A stretch of 64,000 bases of DNA from an uncultured Rhizobiaceae bacterium. GTDB taxonomy: Bacteria > Pseudomonadota > Alphaproteobacteria > Rhizobiales > Rhizobiaceae. Of this stretch, positions 26,498 through 35,272 are shown one piece after another. The position numbers and the translations under genes are program-made. Position 1 is the first letter of the stretch, and each line of letters opens with the position of its first letter. The notes below the pieces were generated by a model, which was given only the letters and a program-made list of their open reading frames with translations, had not been told where the DNA came from and searched no databases. The stretch is from the NCBI GenBank assembly GCA_951813045.1, contig CATOTF010000002.1, positions 248,001-312,000 of the forward strand, written 5' to 3'.

Positions 26498-27805
26498 ATG
26501 GCCCGTAATTATCTAAAGAAAGCCGAGCTGACGTCCGCCACTGGCGCAGAAGATGTGCGCGATACTGTGCAGGCTATCCTGGATGATATTCGTAGCCGCG
26601 GTGATGAAGGTGCTAAGGAATATGCAGCAAAATTTGACCGTTACGACGGTAATATCAAACTGACGCCCGCAGAAATTGATGCAGCGACGGCCATGGTCCC
26701 TGAAAAACTCAAGCAGGATAGCCAGTTCGCCCATGATAACGTGCGTCGTTTTGCCGAAGCGCAAAAAGGCACGATGAGCGATATTGAAACCGAAATTGTG
26801 CCCGGTCTGATTGCTGGTCAAAAATGCATCCCGGTTCGTACTGCCGGTTGTTACATCCCCGGTGGCCGTTACAGCCACATCGCATCCGCGATCATGACAG
26901 TTACCACGGCATCAGTCGCCGGTTGCGAGAACATTATTGCCTGTTCACCCCCGCGCCCGAATGAAGGCATCGCACCTGCCATCATCTACGCGGCTCACCT
27001 TTGCGGTGCTGATACAATTCTGGCACTCGGTGGTGTGCAGGGCGTTGCGGCCATGGCCTATGGCCTGTTTGATCTGCCGAAGGCGGATATTCTCGTCGGC
27101 CCCGGTAATCAGTTTGTGGCCGAGGCTAAACGTATCCTGTTCGGCAGCGTCGGTATCGATATGTTCGCCGGTCCGACCGACAGCCTCATACTGGCGGACA
27201 AGAACGCGGACCCTGATATCGTCGCGTCCGACCTCGTTGGTCAGGCCGAGCACGGGTATAATTCTCCCGTATGGTTGGTAACAGACGATAAGGCGCTCGC
27301 GGAAAAGGTCATTGAACTCGTGCCACCGCTTATCGCTGATCTCCCTGTGCTCAATGGTAAGAATGCGGAAAACGCATGGCGTGATTATGCGGAAGTTATT
27401 CTCTGCAATGATCGCGAAGAAATGGCCGCAACGTCCGATGATTATGCTCCGGAACATTTGACGGTGCAGGCTGGCGATCTCGATTGGTGGTTGGGTCGTT
27501 TGAAATGTTATGGTTCACTGTTCTTGGGTGAAGAAACAACCGTCGCCTTTGGCGATAAGGCCTCCGGTACAAACCACGTCTTGCCGACTTCTGGCGCGGC
27601 CAAATACACCGGTGGGCTGTCTGTCCATAAATATATGAAAGTCGTAACCTGGCAGCGCGGAACCCGCGAAGGGGTGAAACCGGTTGCAGAAGCCACCGCC
27701 CGGATTTCACGCCTTGAAGGCATGGAGGGCCATGCCCGTACTGCCGATATTCGCTTGAAGAAATATTTCCCCGGTGAGAACTTTGATCTGACGGCTGCTG
27801 ACTAA
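26498..27805 (+). CDS. HisD-family NAD-dependent dehydrogenase (sulfopropanediol/histidinol dehydrogenase-like)
   Basis: This 435-residue protein of the histidinol dehydrogenase fold has conserved segments CYIPGGRYSHIASAIMT, LVGPGNQFVAEAKRILFG and AGPTDSLILAD. The Zn-site region is around LVGQAEHGYNS and SGTNHVLPT. There is no other histidine biosynthesis gene nearby and a LacI regulator controls it, so a catabolic role is likely. Closely similar proteins act as sulfopropanediol 3-dehydrogenase (HpsN) in marine bacteria. That assignment is tentative, because no sulfonate lyase or HpsO/HpsP pair is recognisable here. The start is ATG 26498, or GTG two codons upstream. Confidence 0.85.
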   Translation: MARNYLKKAELTSATGAEDVRDTVQAILDDIRSRGDEGAKEYAAKFDRYDGNIKLTPAEIDAATAMVPEKLKQDSQFAHDNVRRFAEAQKGTMSDIETEIVPGLIAGQKCIPVRTAGCYIPGGRYSHIASAIMTVTTASVAGCENIIACSPPRPNEGIAPAIIYAAHLCGADTILALGGVQGVAAMAYGLFDLPKADILVGPGNQFVAEAKRILFGSVGIDMFAGPTDSLILADKNADPDIVASDLVGQAEHGYNSPVWLVTDDKALAEKVIELVPPLIADLPVLNGKNAENAWRDYAEVILCNDREEMAATSDDYAPEHLTVQAGDLDWWLGRLKCYGSLFLGEETTVAFGDKASGTNHVLPTSGAAKYTGGLSVHKYMKVVTWQRGTREGVKPVAEATARISRLEGMEGHARTADIRLKKYFPGENFDLTAAD

Positions 27806-27816
27806 GCGTCGCCATT

Positions 27817-28584
27817 ATGAACGGTAATTGGCCCCATTCATTGTATTCTCTTGAGGGAAAAATTGCCTGTGTCACCGGCGCAAGTGGTGGTCTTGGGCGT
27901 CGCGCAGCCGATGTATTAATCGGGGCTGGGTGCCAAGTCGTTGGTGTCGCACGGCGCGGCAATGAATTGGAAAAATGGAGTGCTGACCATCCTGGTAAGG
28001 CAGGATTTGTCGTCGGCGACCTATCCAATCGCGATACAATTTCGAAAATTTCCGAGGGTGTTAAACAAGTGTTTGGCGCGCCCGATATATTAGTCAATGC
28101 TGCGGGCATTAATACGCGTGAAACTGCGGACACAGTGACACCTGAGGGGTGGGATGTGACTTTGAACCTCAACCTCGCTGCGCCGTTTTTTCTCGCCCAA
28201 TCCTTTGCTCCCGCAATGATAGAACGGAGTTTTGGCCGCGTCATCAATATTGCGTCTCTGCAAAGCTTTCGGGCGTTTCCGGGCGGTGTTTCTTATGGGG
28301 CATCCAAAGGCGGCATCACTCAATTGACCCGTTCAATGGCGGAAGCGTGGTCCTCAAAAGGGGTCACTGCGAATGCACTGGCTCCCGGTTTCTTTCGTAC
28401 TGAACTCACCGCTGCAGTCTTTAACGACCCGGAGCGCGCGGCGCGCAATGCGGCGCAGACGTGCATTGGTCGCAACGGTGAACCGGAAGATATTGACGGG
28501 GCGATCTTGTTTTTTGCCTCAAATGCCTCAGCCTATATCACTGGGCAAACACTCTCGATCGACGGCGGGTTTACAGCAAAATAG
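27817..28584 (+). CDS. Short-chain dehydrogenase/reductase (SDR family)
   Basis: This 255-residue classical SDR has the NAD(P) motif TGASGGLG at residues 20-27 and NAAG at 94-97. The catalytic residues are Ser147, Tyr160 and Lys164 (YGASK). It resembles gluconate 5-dehydrogenase-type enzymes that oxidise polyols or sugar acids. It follows the HisD-like gene by 11 bases and shares its LacI control. Together they suggest a two-step oxidation of an alcohol substrate to a carboxylate. Cytoplasmic; substrate unknown. Confidence 0.9.
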   Translation: MNGNWPHSLYSLEGKIACVTGASGGLGRRAADVLIGAGCQVVGVARRGNELEKWSADHPGKAGFVVGDLSNRDTISKISEGVKQVFGAPDILVNAAGINTRETADTVTPEGWDVTLNLNLAAPFFLAQSFAPAMIERSFGRVINIASLQSFRAFPGGVSYGASKGGITQLTRSMAEAWSSKGVTANALAPGFFRTELTAAVFNDPERAARNAAQTCIGRNGEPEDIDGAILFFASNASAYITGQTLSIDGGFTAK

Positions 28585-28589
28585 CCGTA

Positions 28590-29429
28590 TTAAAACTGCT
28601 TGGAAGCTTTCGCGGCCCTGCCGCTCGAAATGACAAATGCAATGATGAACAGGATTGTCATCAATAGTACAATCGTCGGTGCGGGTGCGCTGTCTAGAAA
28701 AAAGCTCGCGTATACACCAAGGAAAGTGGATAACATGGACGTTGCCACGGCAATGAGCAACATGTTGGAGAATTGCCGCGTCATTAAGAATGCAACGGCG
28801 CCAGGTGCTATGAGCAAAGCTATCGTCAATATGATTCCAACCGCTTTGAGCGCTGAAACAATTGTCAACGAAAGCATGATGAGCAAACTGTAGTGAATTA
28901 GTTGAACTGGTAGGCCGATTACTTTTGCCTGTGCCGGGTCAAACGAATGCAAAAGAAGGTCTCGCCAGCGCAAACCAATTGCGGTGCAAACGGCCAACGC
29001 AATCACCGCTGTTGTTGCAATATCACCAATACCAACCCCGAGCATATTACCAAACAGGATATGGTCGAGGTGAACGTCGGACTGAATCTTTGTGTAAAGT
29101 ACAATGCCCAGTCCAAACATGCCTGAGAACACGACTCCCATGACCGTGTCTTGCTTAATGCGGCTGTTTTCCTGCAAAAAACCGGTGGCCAAGGCGCAAA
29201 TCATACCAGCGAAAAACGCGCCGATGACAAAGGGAATGTTGATAATATAGGCAATTACAACACCGGGTAATACTGCATGGCTCACAGCGTCGCCCATGAG
29301 TGACCAGCCTTTTAAAACCAAAAAACATGAGAGCAAGGCAGCCGGTACGGCGAGTATCAAGGATATGATCAACGCATTCACCATAAAAGGGAACTGGAAG
29401 GGCAACAGCAGGTTTTCAATCATCGTCAT
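28590..29429 (-). CDS. Manganese/iron ABC transporter permease (SitD/MntD-type)
   Basis: This 279-residue inner-membrane permease of the ABC-3 metal family has about eight hydrophobic segments and the conserved GWSLMGDAVSHAVLPGV loop. It is the last gene of a four-gene metal importer and overlaps the previous permease gene by four bases. The end is convergent with the SDR gene, six bases apart. Confidence 0.92.
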   Translation of the reverse strand: MTMIENLLLPFQFPFMVNALIISLILAVPAALLSCFLVLKGWSLMGDAVSHAVLPGVVIAYIINIPFVIGAFFAGMICALATGFLQENSRIKQDTVMGVVFSGMFGLGIVLYTKIQSDVHLDHILFGNMLGVGIGDIATTAVIALAVCTAIGLRWRDLLLHSFDPAQAKVIGLPVQLIHYSLLIMLSLTIVSALKAVGIILTIALLIAPGAVAFLMTRQFSNMLLIAVATSMLSTFLGVYASFFLDSAPAPTIVLLMTILFIIAFVISSGRAAKASKQF

Positions 29430-30292
29430 GACAATTTCACCTCCCCGTTTAACGCCTGTTGTGCCCGCCGTTTAGCTGCGAGCATCCCGTGTTTTGGAGC
29501 AAATGCGAATGCCAAAAGGAATAGCAGTGTTTGGAAACAAACGATAATTCCACCCGTTGCCCCATCAAGATAAAAGCTTGCATATGCACCCGTAAAACTC
29601 GTAATCGCCCCAATCGCCACACTGATCATCAACAACCGTGGAAAACGATCGGTGAGCAGATATGCAGTTGCACCAGGTGTCACCACCATGGCGATTACCA
29701 AAAATGCCCCAACAGTCTGCAAAGCGGCAACGGTGCAAGCTGATAAAAGCGTAAAGAATATTACCTTCAAACGGTCAGGTCTCAAGCCGATTGAACGGGC
29801 ATGGTTTTCATCAAAGAACGCAACCATAAAGTCGCGCCATTTCAACAGGAGAACCCCAAATGAAACCGCTGAGATAATGACGAGTTGAACTGTATCTTCC
29901 GGAGTGATCGCGAGAATATTCCCCAACGTTATGGATTGGATATTCACCGAGGTTGGAGATAGGGATACCATAAACAGGCCAAGGCCGAAAAAGGAGGTGA
30001 AGATCAACCCAATGATCGCGTCTTCTTTGAGCTTTGTCCGTTGGTTGAGGAACAACATGGCACCGGCTGCCAGCCCGCCAGACAGGAACGCCCCAAACGC
30101 AAACGGTAGGCCCAACATATATGCGCCAGCTACACCAGGAACGATTGAATGGCTCAATGCGTCGCCAATGAGCGACCAGCCTTTCAACATGAGATAAACG
30201 GATAGGAACGCACAAACTGAGCCAACGAGTGCGCTGACCCACATGGCGTTGACCATATAGTTATAGTTGAATGGTTGGAGTAATATCTCCAT
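29426..30292 (-). CDS. Manganese/iron ABC transporter permease (SitC/MntC-type)
   Basis: This 288-residue ABC-3 family permease is related to its neighbour, with the matching loop GWSLIGDALSHSIVPGVAGAY-like at the same place. Two distinct permeases point to a heteromeric SitCD-type channel, as in Sit/Yfe systems. ZnuB systems usually have only one. It begins two bases after the end of the ATPase gene. Confidence 0.92.
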   Translation of the reverse strand: MEILLQPFNYNYMVNAMWVSALVGSVCAFLSVYLMLKGWSLIGDALSHSIVPGVAGAYMLGLPFAFGAFLSGGLAAGAMLFLNQRTKLKEDAIIGLIFTSFFGLGLFMVSLSPTSVNIQSITLGNILAITPEDTVQLVIISAVSFGVLLLKWRDFMVAFFDENHARSIGLRPDRLKVIFFTLLSACTVAALQTVGAFLVIAMVVTPGATAYLLTDRFPRLLMISVAIGAITSFTGAYASFYLDGATGGIIVCFQTLLFLLAFAFAPKHGMLAAKRRAQQALNGEVKLS

Positions 30293-30294
30293 TA

Positions 30295-31161
30295 TTACGG
30301 CCGGTCAGACTTTTCATCATGAACGACAAAAGGACGTTCATCATCTGTAATAACGGTGACTTGCCTTGTATCTTCATCGTCATGAAGGTCTGTGCCACCA
30401 AGAACGAAATGGCGTAGAACGCCGCCAAATGTTTCTTCAAGATTGACTTGCGTAAACACTTTCTCCGTCGGTCCGTAGTCCAGAACAGTGCCTTTAATCA
30501 AAACAGTCTGGTCGCAGAATTCCGGAACGCTACCAAGGTTATGAGTCGCCACCAGCATGACACGCCCTTCATCACGCATTTGTTGAAGCAGTTCGACAAT
30601 GGCATCTTCAGTTTTTACATCGACACCGGTAAAAGGTTCGTCGAGCAGGATAACCTTGCCATCCTGCGCCAACGCGCGGGCAAGAAAAACACGCTTTTTC
30701 TGACCGCCGGATAGCTCACCAATTTGCCGTTCGCGAAACTCGCTCATACCGACGCGGGTAAGGGCTTCGGCCACGGCCTTGTGGTCCGCGGCTTTAGGTA
30801 TCCGCATGAAATTCATGCGGCCATAACGTCCCATCATCACCACATCCTCAACCAGAACGGGAAAGCTCCAGTCCACCTCTTCTGCCTGGGGTACATAGGC
30901 TATGACATTTTTTTTTAACGCCTCGGCAACCGAAATCCCCATCACAGCTATGTCGCCTTTGGCAGTTGGTACAAACCCCATTATCGCTTTAAAAAGAGTG
31001 GATTTTCCTGAACCGTTAACGCCGACTAGCGCCGTGATCGTATTAGTGGGGATTTCAAAAGTGGCCTTGCGCAGGGCCGTGTGCCCGTTTCGATAGGTCA
31101 CCGTGATATCGCGAACCGATATGCCTGAGTCTTCGGAGTTTAGCGCAATATTGGGCTTCAT
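30295..31161 (-). CDS. Manganese/iron ABC transporter ATP-binding protein (SitB/MntB-type)
   Basis: This 288-residue ATPase has Walker [10 protein letters not shown], signature [15 protein letters not shown] and Walker [15 protein letters not shown]-terminal tail rich in His and Asp ([18 protein letters not shown]) extends beyond the core and might touch metal. It overlaps the binding-protein gene by four bases. Confidence 0.93.
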   Translation of the reverse strand: MKPNIALNSEDSGISVRDITVTYRNGHTALRKATFEIPTNTITALVGVNGSGKSTLFKAIMGFVPTAKGDIAVMGISVAEALKKNVIAYVPQAEEVDWSFPVLVEDVVMMGRYGRMNFMRIPKAADHKAVAEALTRVGMSEFRERQIGELSGGQKKRVFLARALAQDGKVILLDEPFTGVDVKTEDAIVELLQQMRDEGRVMLVATHNLGSVPEFCDQTVLIKGTVLDYGPTEKVFTQVNLEETFGGVLRHFVLGGTDLHDDEDTRQVTVITDDERPFVVHDEKSDRP

Positions 31162-32060
31162 TTACCAGCAGCCAGGCCTGTTGCTATTGTCTTTGATGTC
31201 ACCCGCAACAGTTCAATATAAGAGGGCACCTTACCATCTGGTTCACTGAGTGAATCCACGTATAAGATACCACCATAACGTGCACCAGTTTCCCGCGCCA
31301 CCTGTTTAGCCGGACTTGTTGGCACCGTGCTTTCAGAAAAGATAACATCTATCTTATTCTCGCGAATGGCGTCGATTACCTTGCGTACCTGTTGTGGTGT
31401 ACCCTGTTGGTCAGCATTAATGGGCCACAGATATAGCTCTTTCATCTGAAAATCGCGGGCCAGATAGGTGAATGCCCCTTCGCTGGAAACAAGCCATCTT
31501 TTATCTTCCGGAATCGTCAGGATTTCCTGACGCAGGGGGTCAACCGCTGAACGTATCTGTATTTTGTAACGCTCGGCATTCAGGTTGTAGGTTTCAGCAT
31601 TATCAGGGTCATATTTGATAAAACCGTCTCGAATATTGTCGACGTAAATCATCGCTGAATCGAGCGCCATCCATGCATGGGGATTTGGTTTGCCAGTATA
31701 TGGACCTTCCACAATTCCCATGGGCTCAACGCCATCGCTTAACGTTACGCTGGGTACATCGCGCAGGTTGCGAAAGAATTGCTCGAACCACAGCTCAAGT
31801 CCCAATCCGTTCCACAAGATAAGATCAGCGTCCTGCGCCCGTAATATATCCTTCGGGGTTGGCTGATAGCCATGTATCTCAGCACCAGGCTTGGTGATCG
31901 ATTCCACCACCGCCACATCACCGGCAACGTTGCGCGCCATATCAGCGATAACGGTAAATGTTGTGACAGCTTTGAACTTGTCTTTCGCATGGCTGGAAGA
32001 GGCCAGTGAGAAAAACACGAGTGCGCCAACGAATAGGCATCTAAGTCTGGAATTTAACAT
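31158..32060 (-). CDS. Manganese/iron ABC transporter substrate-binding protein (SitA/MntA-type, cluster A-I)
   Basis: This 300-residue protein has a signal peptide (hydrophobic core [16 protein letters not shown]). The four metal ligands expected for the Mn/Fe branch are present: His63 in EIHGYQP, His127 in NPHAWM, Glu193 in SSEGAF and Asp268 in YVDSLS. The absence of a long His-rich loop argues against a ZnuA-type zinc protein. [11 protein letters not shown] and [15 protein letters not shown] are typical of SitA. It is first in the operon, downstream of a pair of palindromic sites that are probably for a metal-responsive repressor. Confidence 0.93.
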   Translation of the reverse strand: MLNSRLRCLFVGALVFFSLASSSHAKDKFKAVTTFTVIADMARNVAGDVAVVESITKPGAEIHGYQPTPKDILRAQDADLILWNGLGLELWFEQFFRNLRDVPSVTLSDGVEPMGIVEGPYTGKPNPHAWMALDSAMIYVDNIRDGFIKYDPDNAETYNLNAERYKIQIRSAVDPLRQEILTIPEDKRWLVSSEGAFTYLARDFQMKELYLWPINADQQGTPQQVRKVIDAIRENKIDVIFSESTVPTSPAKQVARETGARYGGILYVDSLSEPDGKVPSYIELLRVTSKTIATGLAAGK

Positions 32061-32105
32061 TCAGTCGAGGATTTTCCATGGTTACGCTCTAGCCCTTTAT
32101 GCTTA

Positions 32106-32148
32106 TGCGAACTATTCGCAACTGTCAATTTGTTAGGAATAGTTCGCA
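32106..32148. promoter_or_regulatory. Paired palindromic operator upstream of the metal transporter
   Basis: TGCGAA-CTA-TTCGCA at 32106-32120 is a perfect 6-bp palindrome. A second, slightly degenerate copy in opposite orientation (GGAATAGTTCGCA, 32136-32148) has its centre 29 bases away. The position before a Mn/Fe importer suggests a site for a Fur/Mur, MntR or similar metalloregulator; the sequence does not match a consensus that I can name with certainty. Confidence 0.6.
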
Positions 32149-32253
32149 ATTGCAGAGTGTAGGTGTATTGGCAGTCTACTTATCGGTGACCGTTGGTTGG
32201 GCGCTGCGAAAGAGAGGAAGAAGGTTGAAAGTTTTCACATTAACAAACAGAAA

Positions 32254-32850
32254 TCATTGCCGCTTTTTGCCAAACCACATGGCTCGTAGGACATTGTCTT
32301 TGAGGACAAACCGGTGAAACAGAGCACCTGCGATGTGCACGACAATTAGGATCAATATGATGTCAGCCAACTGTTTGTGCTGGTGTAAAAGCTTGTAGAC
32401 GAAATCTGTTGGCGGGTGGGAAGCGAAATTGAACACGGGCCAAAGGGAGTAAAGTTCGGCAAAACGACCTTCCTGGCTTCGGGCAATCCACGGCAGGATT
32501 GGCAGGGCAAAACACGCAAGTCCAAATCCGATGTGGAATATGCCCAAAAAGCGAAAGGTCCTACGGTTGGCGATGGCGCCAAATAAATCTTTTAGCCGGA
32601 TAAAGAACCATACCAGCAGCAGCAACCCGGCCAATAAACCAGTCAACCGGTGGGTGGCGAAAAGTGCATCGCGAGTCCAAACTCGCATTTCGGAATCAAA
32701 ATCAAATGTTCGAAACGCCGTTGCAAACGCGATGGTGAATAAAACAACGATGCCCCAGTGAAGCAGTCGTATTGCCAGCGGCTTTTGTGATGCAGGATTT
32801 TCCTCGTCTGTCGACGGAATTGGCGGATCATCGGAGATGTTGGATGTCAC
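32254..32850 (-). CDS. Cytochrome b561-family membrane protein
   Basis: This 198-residue inner-membrane protein has four hydrophobic segments and histidines placed to bind two b-hemes: RLLHWG, ATHRLTG, LLHQHKQ and VVHIAGALFHRFV. The family moves electrons between quinol and periplasmic cytochromes. The gene follows cytochrome P460 with a 139-base spacer that holds a hairpin. The two may form a small redox unit in which b561 exchanges electrons with P460. Confidence 0.88.
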   Translation of the reverse strand: MTSNISDDPPIPSTDEENPASQKPLAIRLLHWGIVVLFTIAFATAFRTFDFDSEMRVWTRDALFATHRLTGLLAGLLLLVWFFIRLKDLFGAIANRRTFRFLGIFHIGFGLACFALPILPWIARSQEGRFAELYSLWPVFNFASHPPTDFVYKLLHQHKQLADIILILIVVHIAGALFHRFVLKDNVLRAMWFGKKRQ

Positions 32851-32934
32851 CAGAATATTGTCCAGAAATGTTTGAAATATCGACCATTATGCAGCGCGGA
32901 GACCGCAAAAAACACAGAAAAACGGGTCATATTT

Positions 32935-32980
32935 CCGGAATAACGGCGAAAAACACATGAATTTCGCCGTAGCTTTCCGG
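32935..32980 (-). promoter_or_regulatory. Intercistronic hairpin between cytochrome P460 and b561 genes
   Basis: A 9-bp stem (ACGGCGAAA at 32943-32951, complement at 32962-32970) is continued outward by CCGGAA (32935-32940) pairing with TTCCGG (32975-32980). There is no clear T-run on the minus strand, so it may act as an attenuator or RNA-stability element instead of a full terminator. Confidence 0.5.
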
Positions 32981-32989
32981 TTTTTCAGC

Positions 32990-33556
32990 TTATTTTTCAG
33001 TCAAAGTTGGGTATGCTTCTGTGTAAACGTAGTCGGTTTTTTCGGCTGGCAGATGGCAGGCAATGCAGTCGTTTTGGTAATTGGTCGCGACATTAACATT
33101 TTTGTTGTCTGGCTTATAAAGCGCCCAGCCCCAACCGTTACCCCAGAGCTTATTATCCTTGAACCGGCCTTCGGCGTCCTTGATCATGACAAACCATTGC
33201 TTCAATCCGGTCGTCGCGTGGCTCACGCCTTCACCGGTCGTATAATCACCGGCTTTTGATCCGCGCAGTTCTTTGACCAATGTTGCCCCGTCAGGAAATT
33301 TCCCGTCCTTGCGGAAGGCTTCAGCACTGGCTCGTTCTGTGTAAACATCGTGGAAGCCGCTGGCTCCACCTTCCGGTACAAACCATGAGCCAATGTGGAC
33401 CATGCCGTCGCGAAATCCTTCGGGAAAAGAAATGTTACCCTTGTCATCGACATAGGATGAAAACTTGGCGGATTGCGCATTTGCCCCAATCAAGCCCGCC
33501 GCGATAGCGATTGTTACCGCGGTTACGGACAACAGTCTTGTGTTGAATTTTGCCAT
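32990..33556 (-). CDS. Cytochrome P460 family protein
   Basis: This 188-residue periplasmic protein has a signal peptide (LLSVTAVTIAIAAGLIGANA). One c-type heme site, CIACH, lies at residues 164-168 close to the C-terminus, as in the P460 family. The N-terminal part contains the family region GFRDGMVHIGSWFVPEGG. P460 proteins oxidise hydroxylamine or detoxify NO in nitrifiers and methanotrophs. In other bacteria the role is uncertain. Lying beside nitrogen-releasing catabolic genes, it may handle reactive nitrogen, but this is speculative. Confidence 0.88.
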   Translation of the reverse strand: MAKFNTRLLSVTAVTIAIAAGLIGANAQSAKFSSYVDDKGNISFPEGFRDGMVHIGSWFVPEGGASGFHDVYTERASAEAFRKDGKFPDGATLVKELRGSKAGDYTTGEGVSHATTGLKQWFVMIKDAEGRFKDNKLWGNGWGWALYKPDNKNVNVATNYQNDCIACHLPAEKTDYVYTEAYPTLTEK

Positions 33557-33652
33557 AGTCGTTTCTCCTCAATGTCTAATTCGTTCCAGATCAATGCAAG
33601 CTTCGCGTGTGATAGCTATCTCAAAGACGTATGGTGGGAGGAACGAAATTCA

Positions 33653-33698
33653 ACGTCAGGTAAGTCACGAATTGATCAGGAGAGTTCACGTCAGGTAA
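33653..33698. repeat. 11-bp direct repeat upstream of cytochrome P460
   Basis: ACGTCAGGTAA occurs at 33653-33663 and again at 33688-33698, a spacing of 35 bases. It is in the 159-base gap between mttB and the cytochrome gene. It might be a tandem activator site. Confidence 0.4.
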
Positions 33699-33715
33699 AA
33701 TTGAAGGTGATTACA

Positions 33716-35272
33716 TCAGCTTTCGGGTGGTGCTCCGCCTTCTGCGGTGCGTTTCTCAATATAAATGCGCAAGTTTTCGACTTTGTCTTCGTCCAGATCG
33801 GGGCCGTTATTTTGCTCCAAGATGTTTTTCCAAATATCCGTCGCCCGTGAGTTTGTGTCCCTGGAACCCCGTTCTGTCCAGGTGCCAAAGTTGGCATAGT
33901 CGTGGACAATGGGTTGATAAAACTCACTATTGTACCGGGCCATGGTCTGTGTGGTGGTGAAAAAGTGCCCGCTTGGGTCAACTTCCGCAATCGCATCGAA
34001 TCCTATTTCATTCACACTTGCTGTTTTCCGGGCACATAATTCTGCGACCATATTAAGCACTTCAGCGTCCGTGATCAGTTTTTCGTATGAGACCGTGAGA
34101 CCCCCTTCAATCCACCCTGCTGAATGGATGATGATAGTCGCACCCGCCATCAAACAGCCCCATAGGCCGAATTGGTTTTCATTAGCAGCCTGCACATCAT
34201 TCATGTTGGAGGCAGACCCGGCGGCGGACCGCCAGGGCAGGCCAGTAAAACGAGCCATTTGTCCCGCGGCCAAAGAGGCCTGAAAATGCTCCGGCGTGCC
34301 GAATGCTGGCGCACCGGATTTCATATCCACATTCGACGTGAAGGTGCCATAGCAGATAGGCGCACCGGGGCGTGTTAATTGGGTTAGCGTAATCGCCGCC
34401 AGTGCTTCCGCGTGGCTCAGGGTCACGGCACCTGCCACAGTAATTGGGGCCATGGCCCCCATCAGCGTGAACGGTGTCACGATGGAGAGCTGACCCCCAC
34501 GGGCAAAATCAATCAACCCCTGCGCCATGGGGATATCCAGGGTGCGCGGGCTGTTGGTGTTGATAATTGTGTAACTGTGGGGTTCTGCGTGAAATTCATC
34601 GTCCGAAATACCACGGAAATCGCGCAACATCTCAAAACTCTCCATTACCTGCGGTGTGCCACGGGAGAAGACGAACGGAAATTTATCGCTGAGTGTCAGC
34701 TGCGCTTCCATGGTGAAATAATGGCGCAGATTTGTAGGGGAATCCTGCGGCTCAATTAGCGGCGGCATCATCTGAAGCACATCAAAATGATGGGTGAGTT
34801 GCACCAGCTCGCGGAAATCTCGTTTACAACCGGGACGTCTCCCTCGCTCCAGATCGGTCGCATGGGGTGCGCCTGCACCCGGTTGAAAAACGAGGCTGCC
34901 GAGTTCCAGCAGGATATCGCGATCACGAGCTCCGGCCCGCCCGATAATGGATTTTGGTGCACACGCAAGCGCGGCTTCCACCATGTCTCGCCCGATGTGG
35001 ACCATCTGCGTCGTGTCATCGACGCGAGCACCGCCTTTATGCAGAATTTCCCGCGCCTGCGGTAGGAGTACTCTTATACCGAGCTCTTGCAGGATACGCA
35101 GGGACGTCTCGTGCATGGATGTAATTTCGTCACTCGAAAAAACATCCATTGGTGGAAATGGATTTTTCAGATTGCGATAATCAACCTTTCGGGGTGGTGT
35201 ATCACCGGCACTTCCCCCGCGAGAGCGGCGTTTACGGCCCGATGTACGGGCGGACCCATCCGTCGAAGTCAT
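33716..35272 (-). CDS. MttB-family (trimethylamine methyltransferase-like) protein, non-pyrrolysine
   Basis: This 518-residue protein resembles the trimethylamine methyltransferase MttB family and has no in-frame amber codon, so it belongs to the non-pyrrolysine branch. Members of that branch demethylate quaternary amines such as glycine betaine or proline betaine in the cases studied. Recognisable parts are PHATDLERGRRPG and a Gly/Ala-rich barrel core. No dedicated corrinoid protein is encoded nearby, so the methyl acceptor is uncertain. The start overlaps the stop of the upstream FAD/GcvT gene by four bases, giving a tight two-gene unit. Confidence 0.85.
   Translation of the reverse strand: MTSTDGSARTSGRKRRSRGGSAGDTPPRKVDYRNLKNPFPPMDVFSSDEITSMHETSLRILQELGIRVLLPQAREILHKGGARVDDTTQMVHIGRDMVEAALACAPKSIIGRAGARDRDILLELGSLVFQPGAGAPHATDLERGRRPGCKRDFRELVQLTHHFDVLQMMPPLIEPQDSPTNLRHYFTMEAQLTLSDKFPFVFSRGTPQVMESFEMLRDFRGISDDEFHAEPHSYTIINTNSPRTLDIPMAQGLIDFARGGQLSIVTPFTLMGAMAPITVAGAVTLSHAEALAAITLTQLTRPGAPICYGTFTSNVDMKSGAPAFGTPEHFQASLAAGQMARFTGLPWRSAAGSASNMNDVQAANENQFGLWGCLMAGATIIIHSAGWIEGGLTVSYEKLITDAEVLNMVAELCARKTASVNEIGFDAIAEVDPSGHFFTTTQTMARYNSEFYQPIVHDYANFGTWTERGSRDTNSRATDIWKNILEQNNGPDLDEDKVENLRIYIEKRTAEGGAPPES

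Noticed and set aside
33716-35272. Pyrrolysine-containing trimethylamine methyltransferase
   Set aside because: The 518-codon frame has no internal amber codon.
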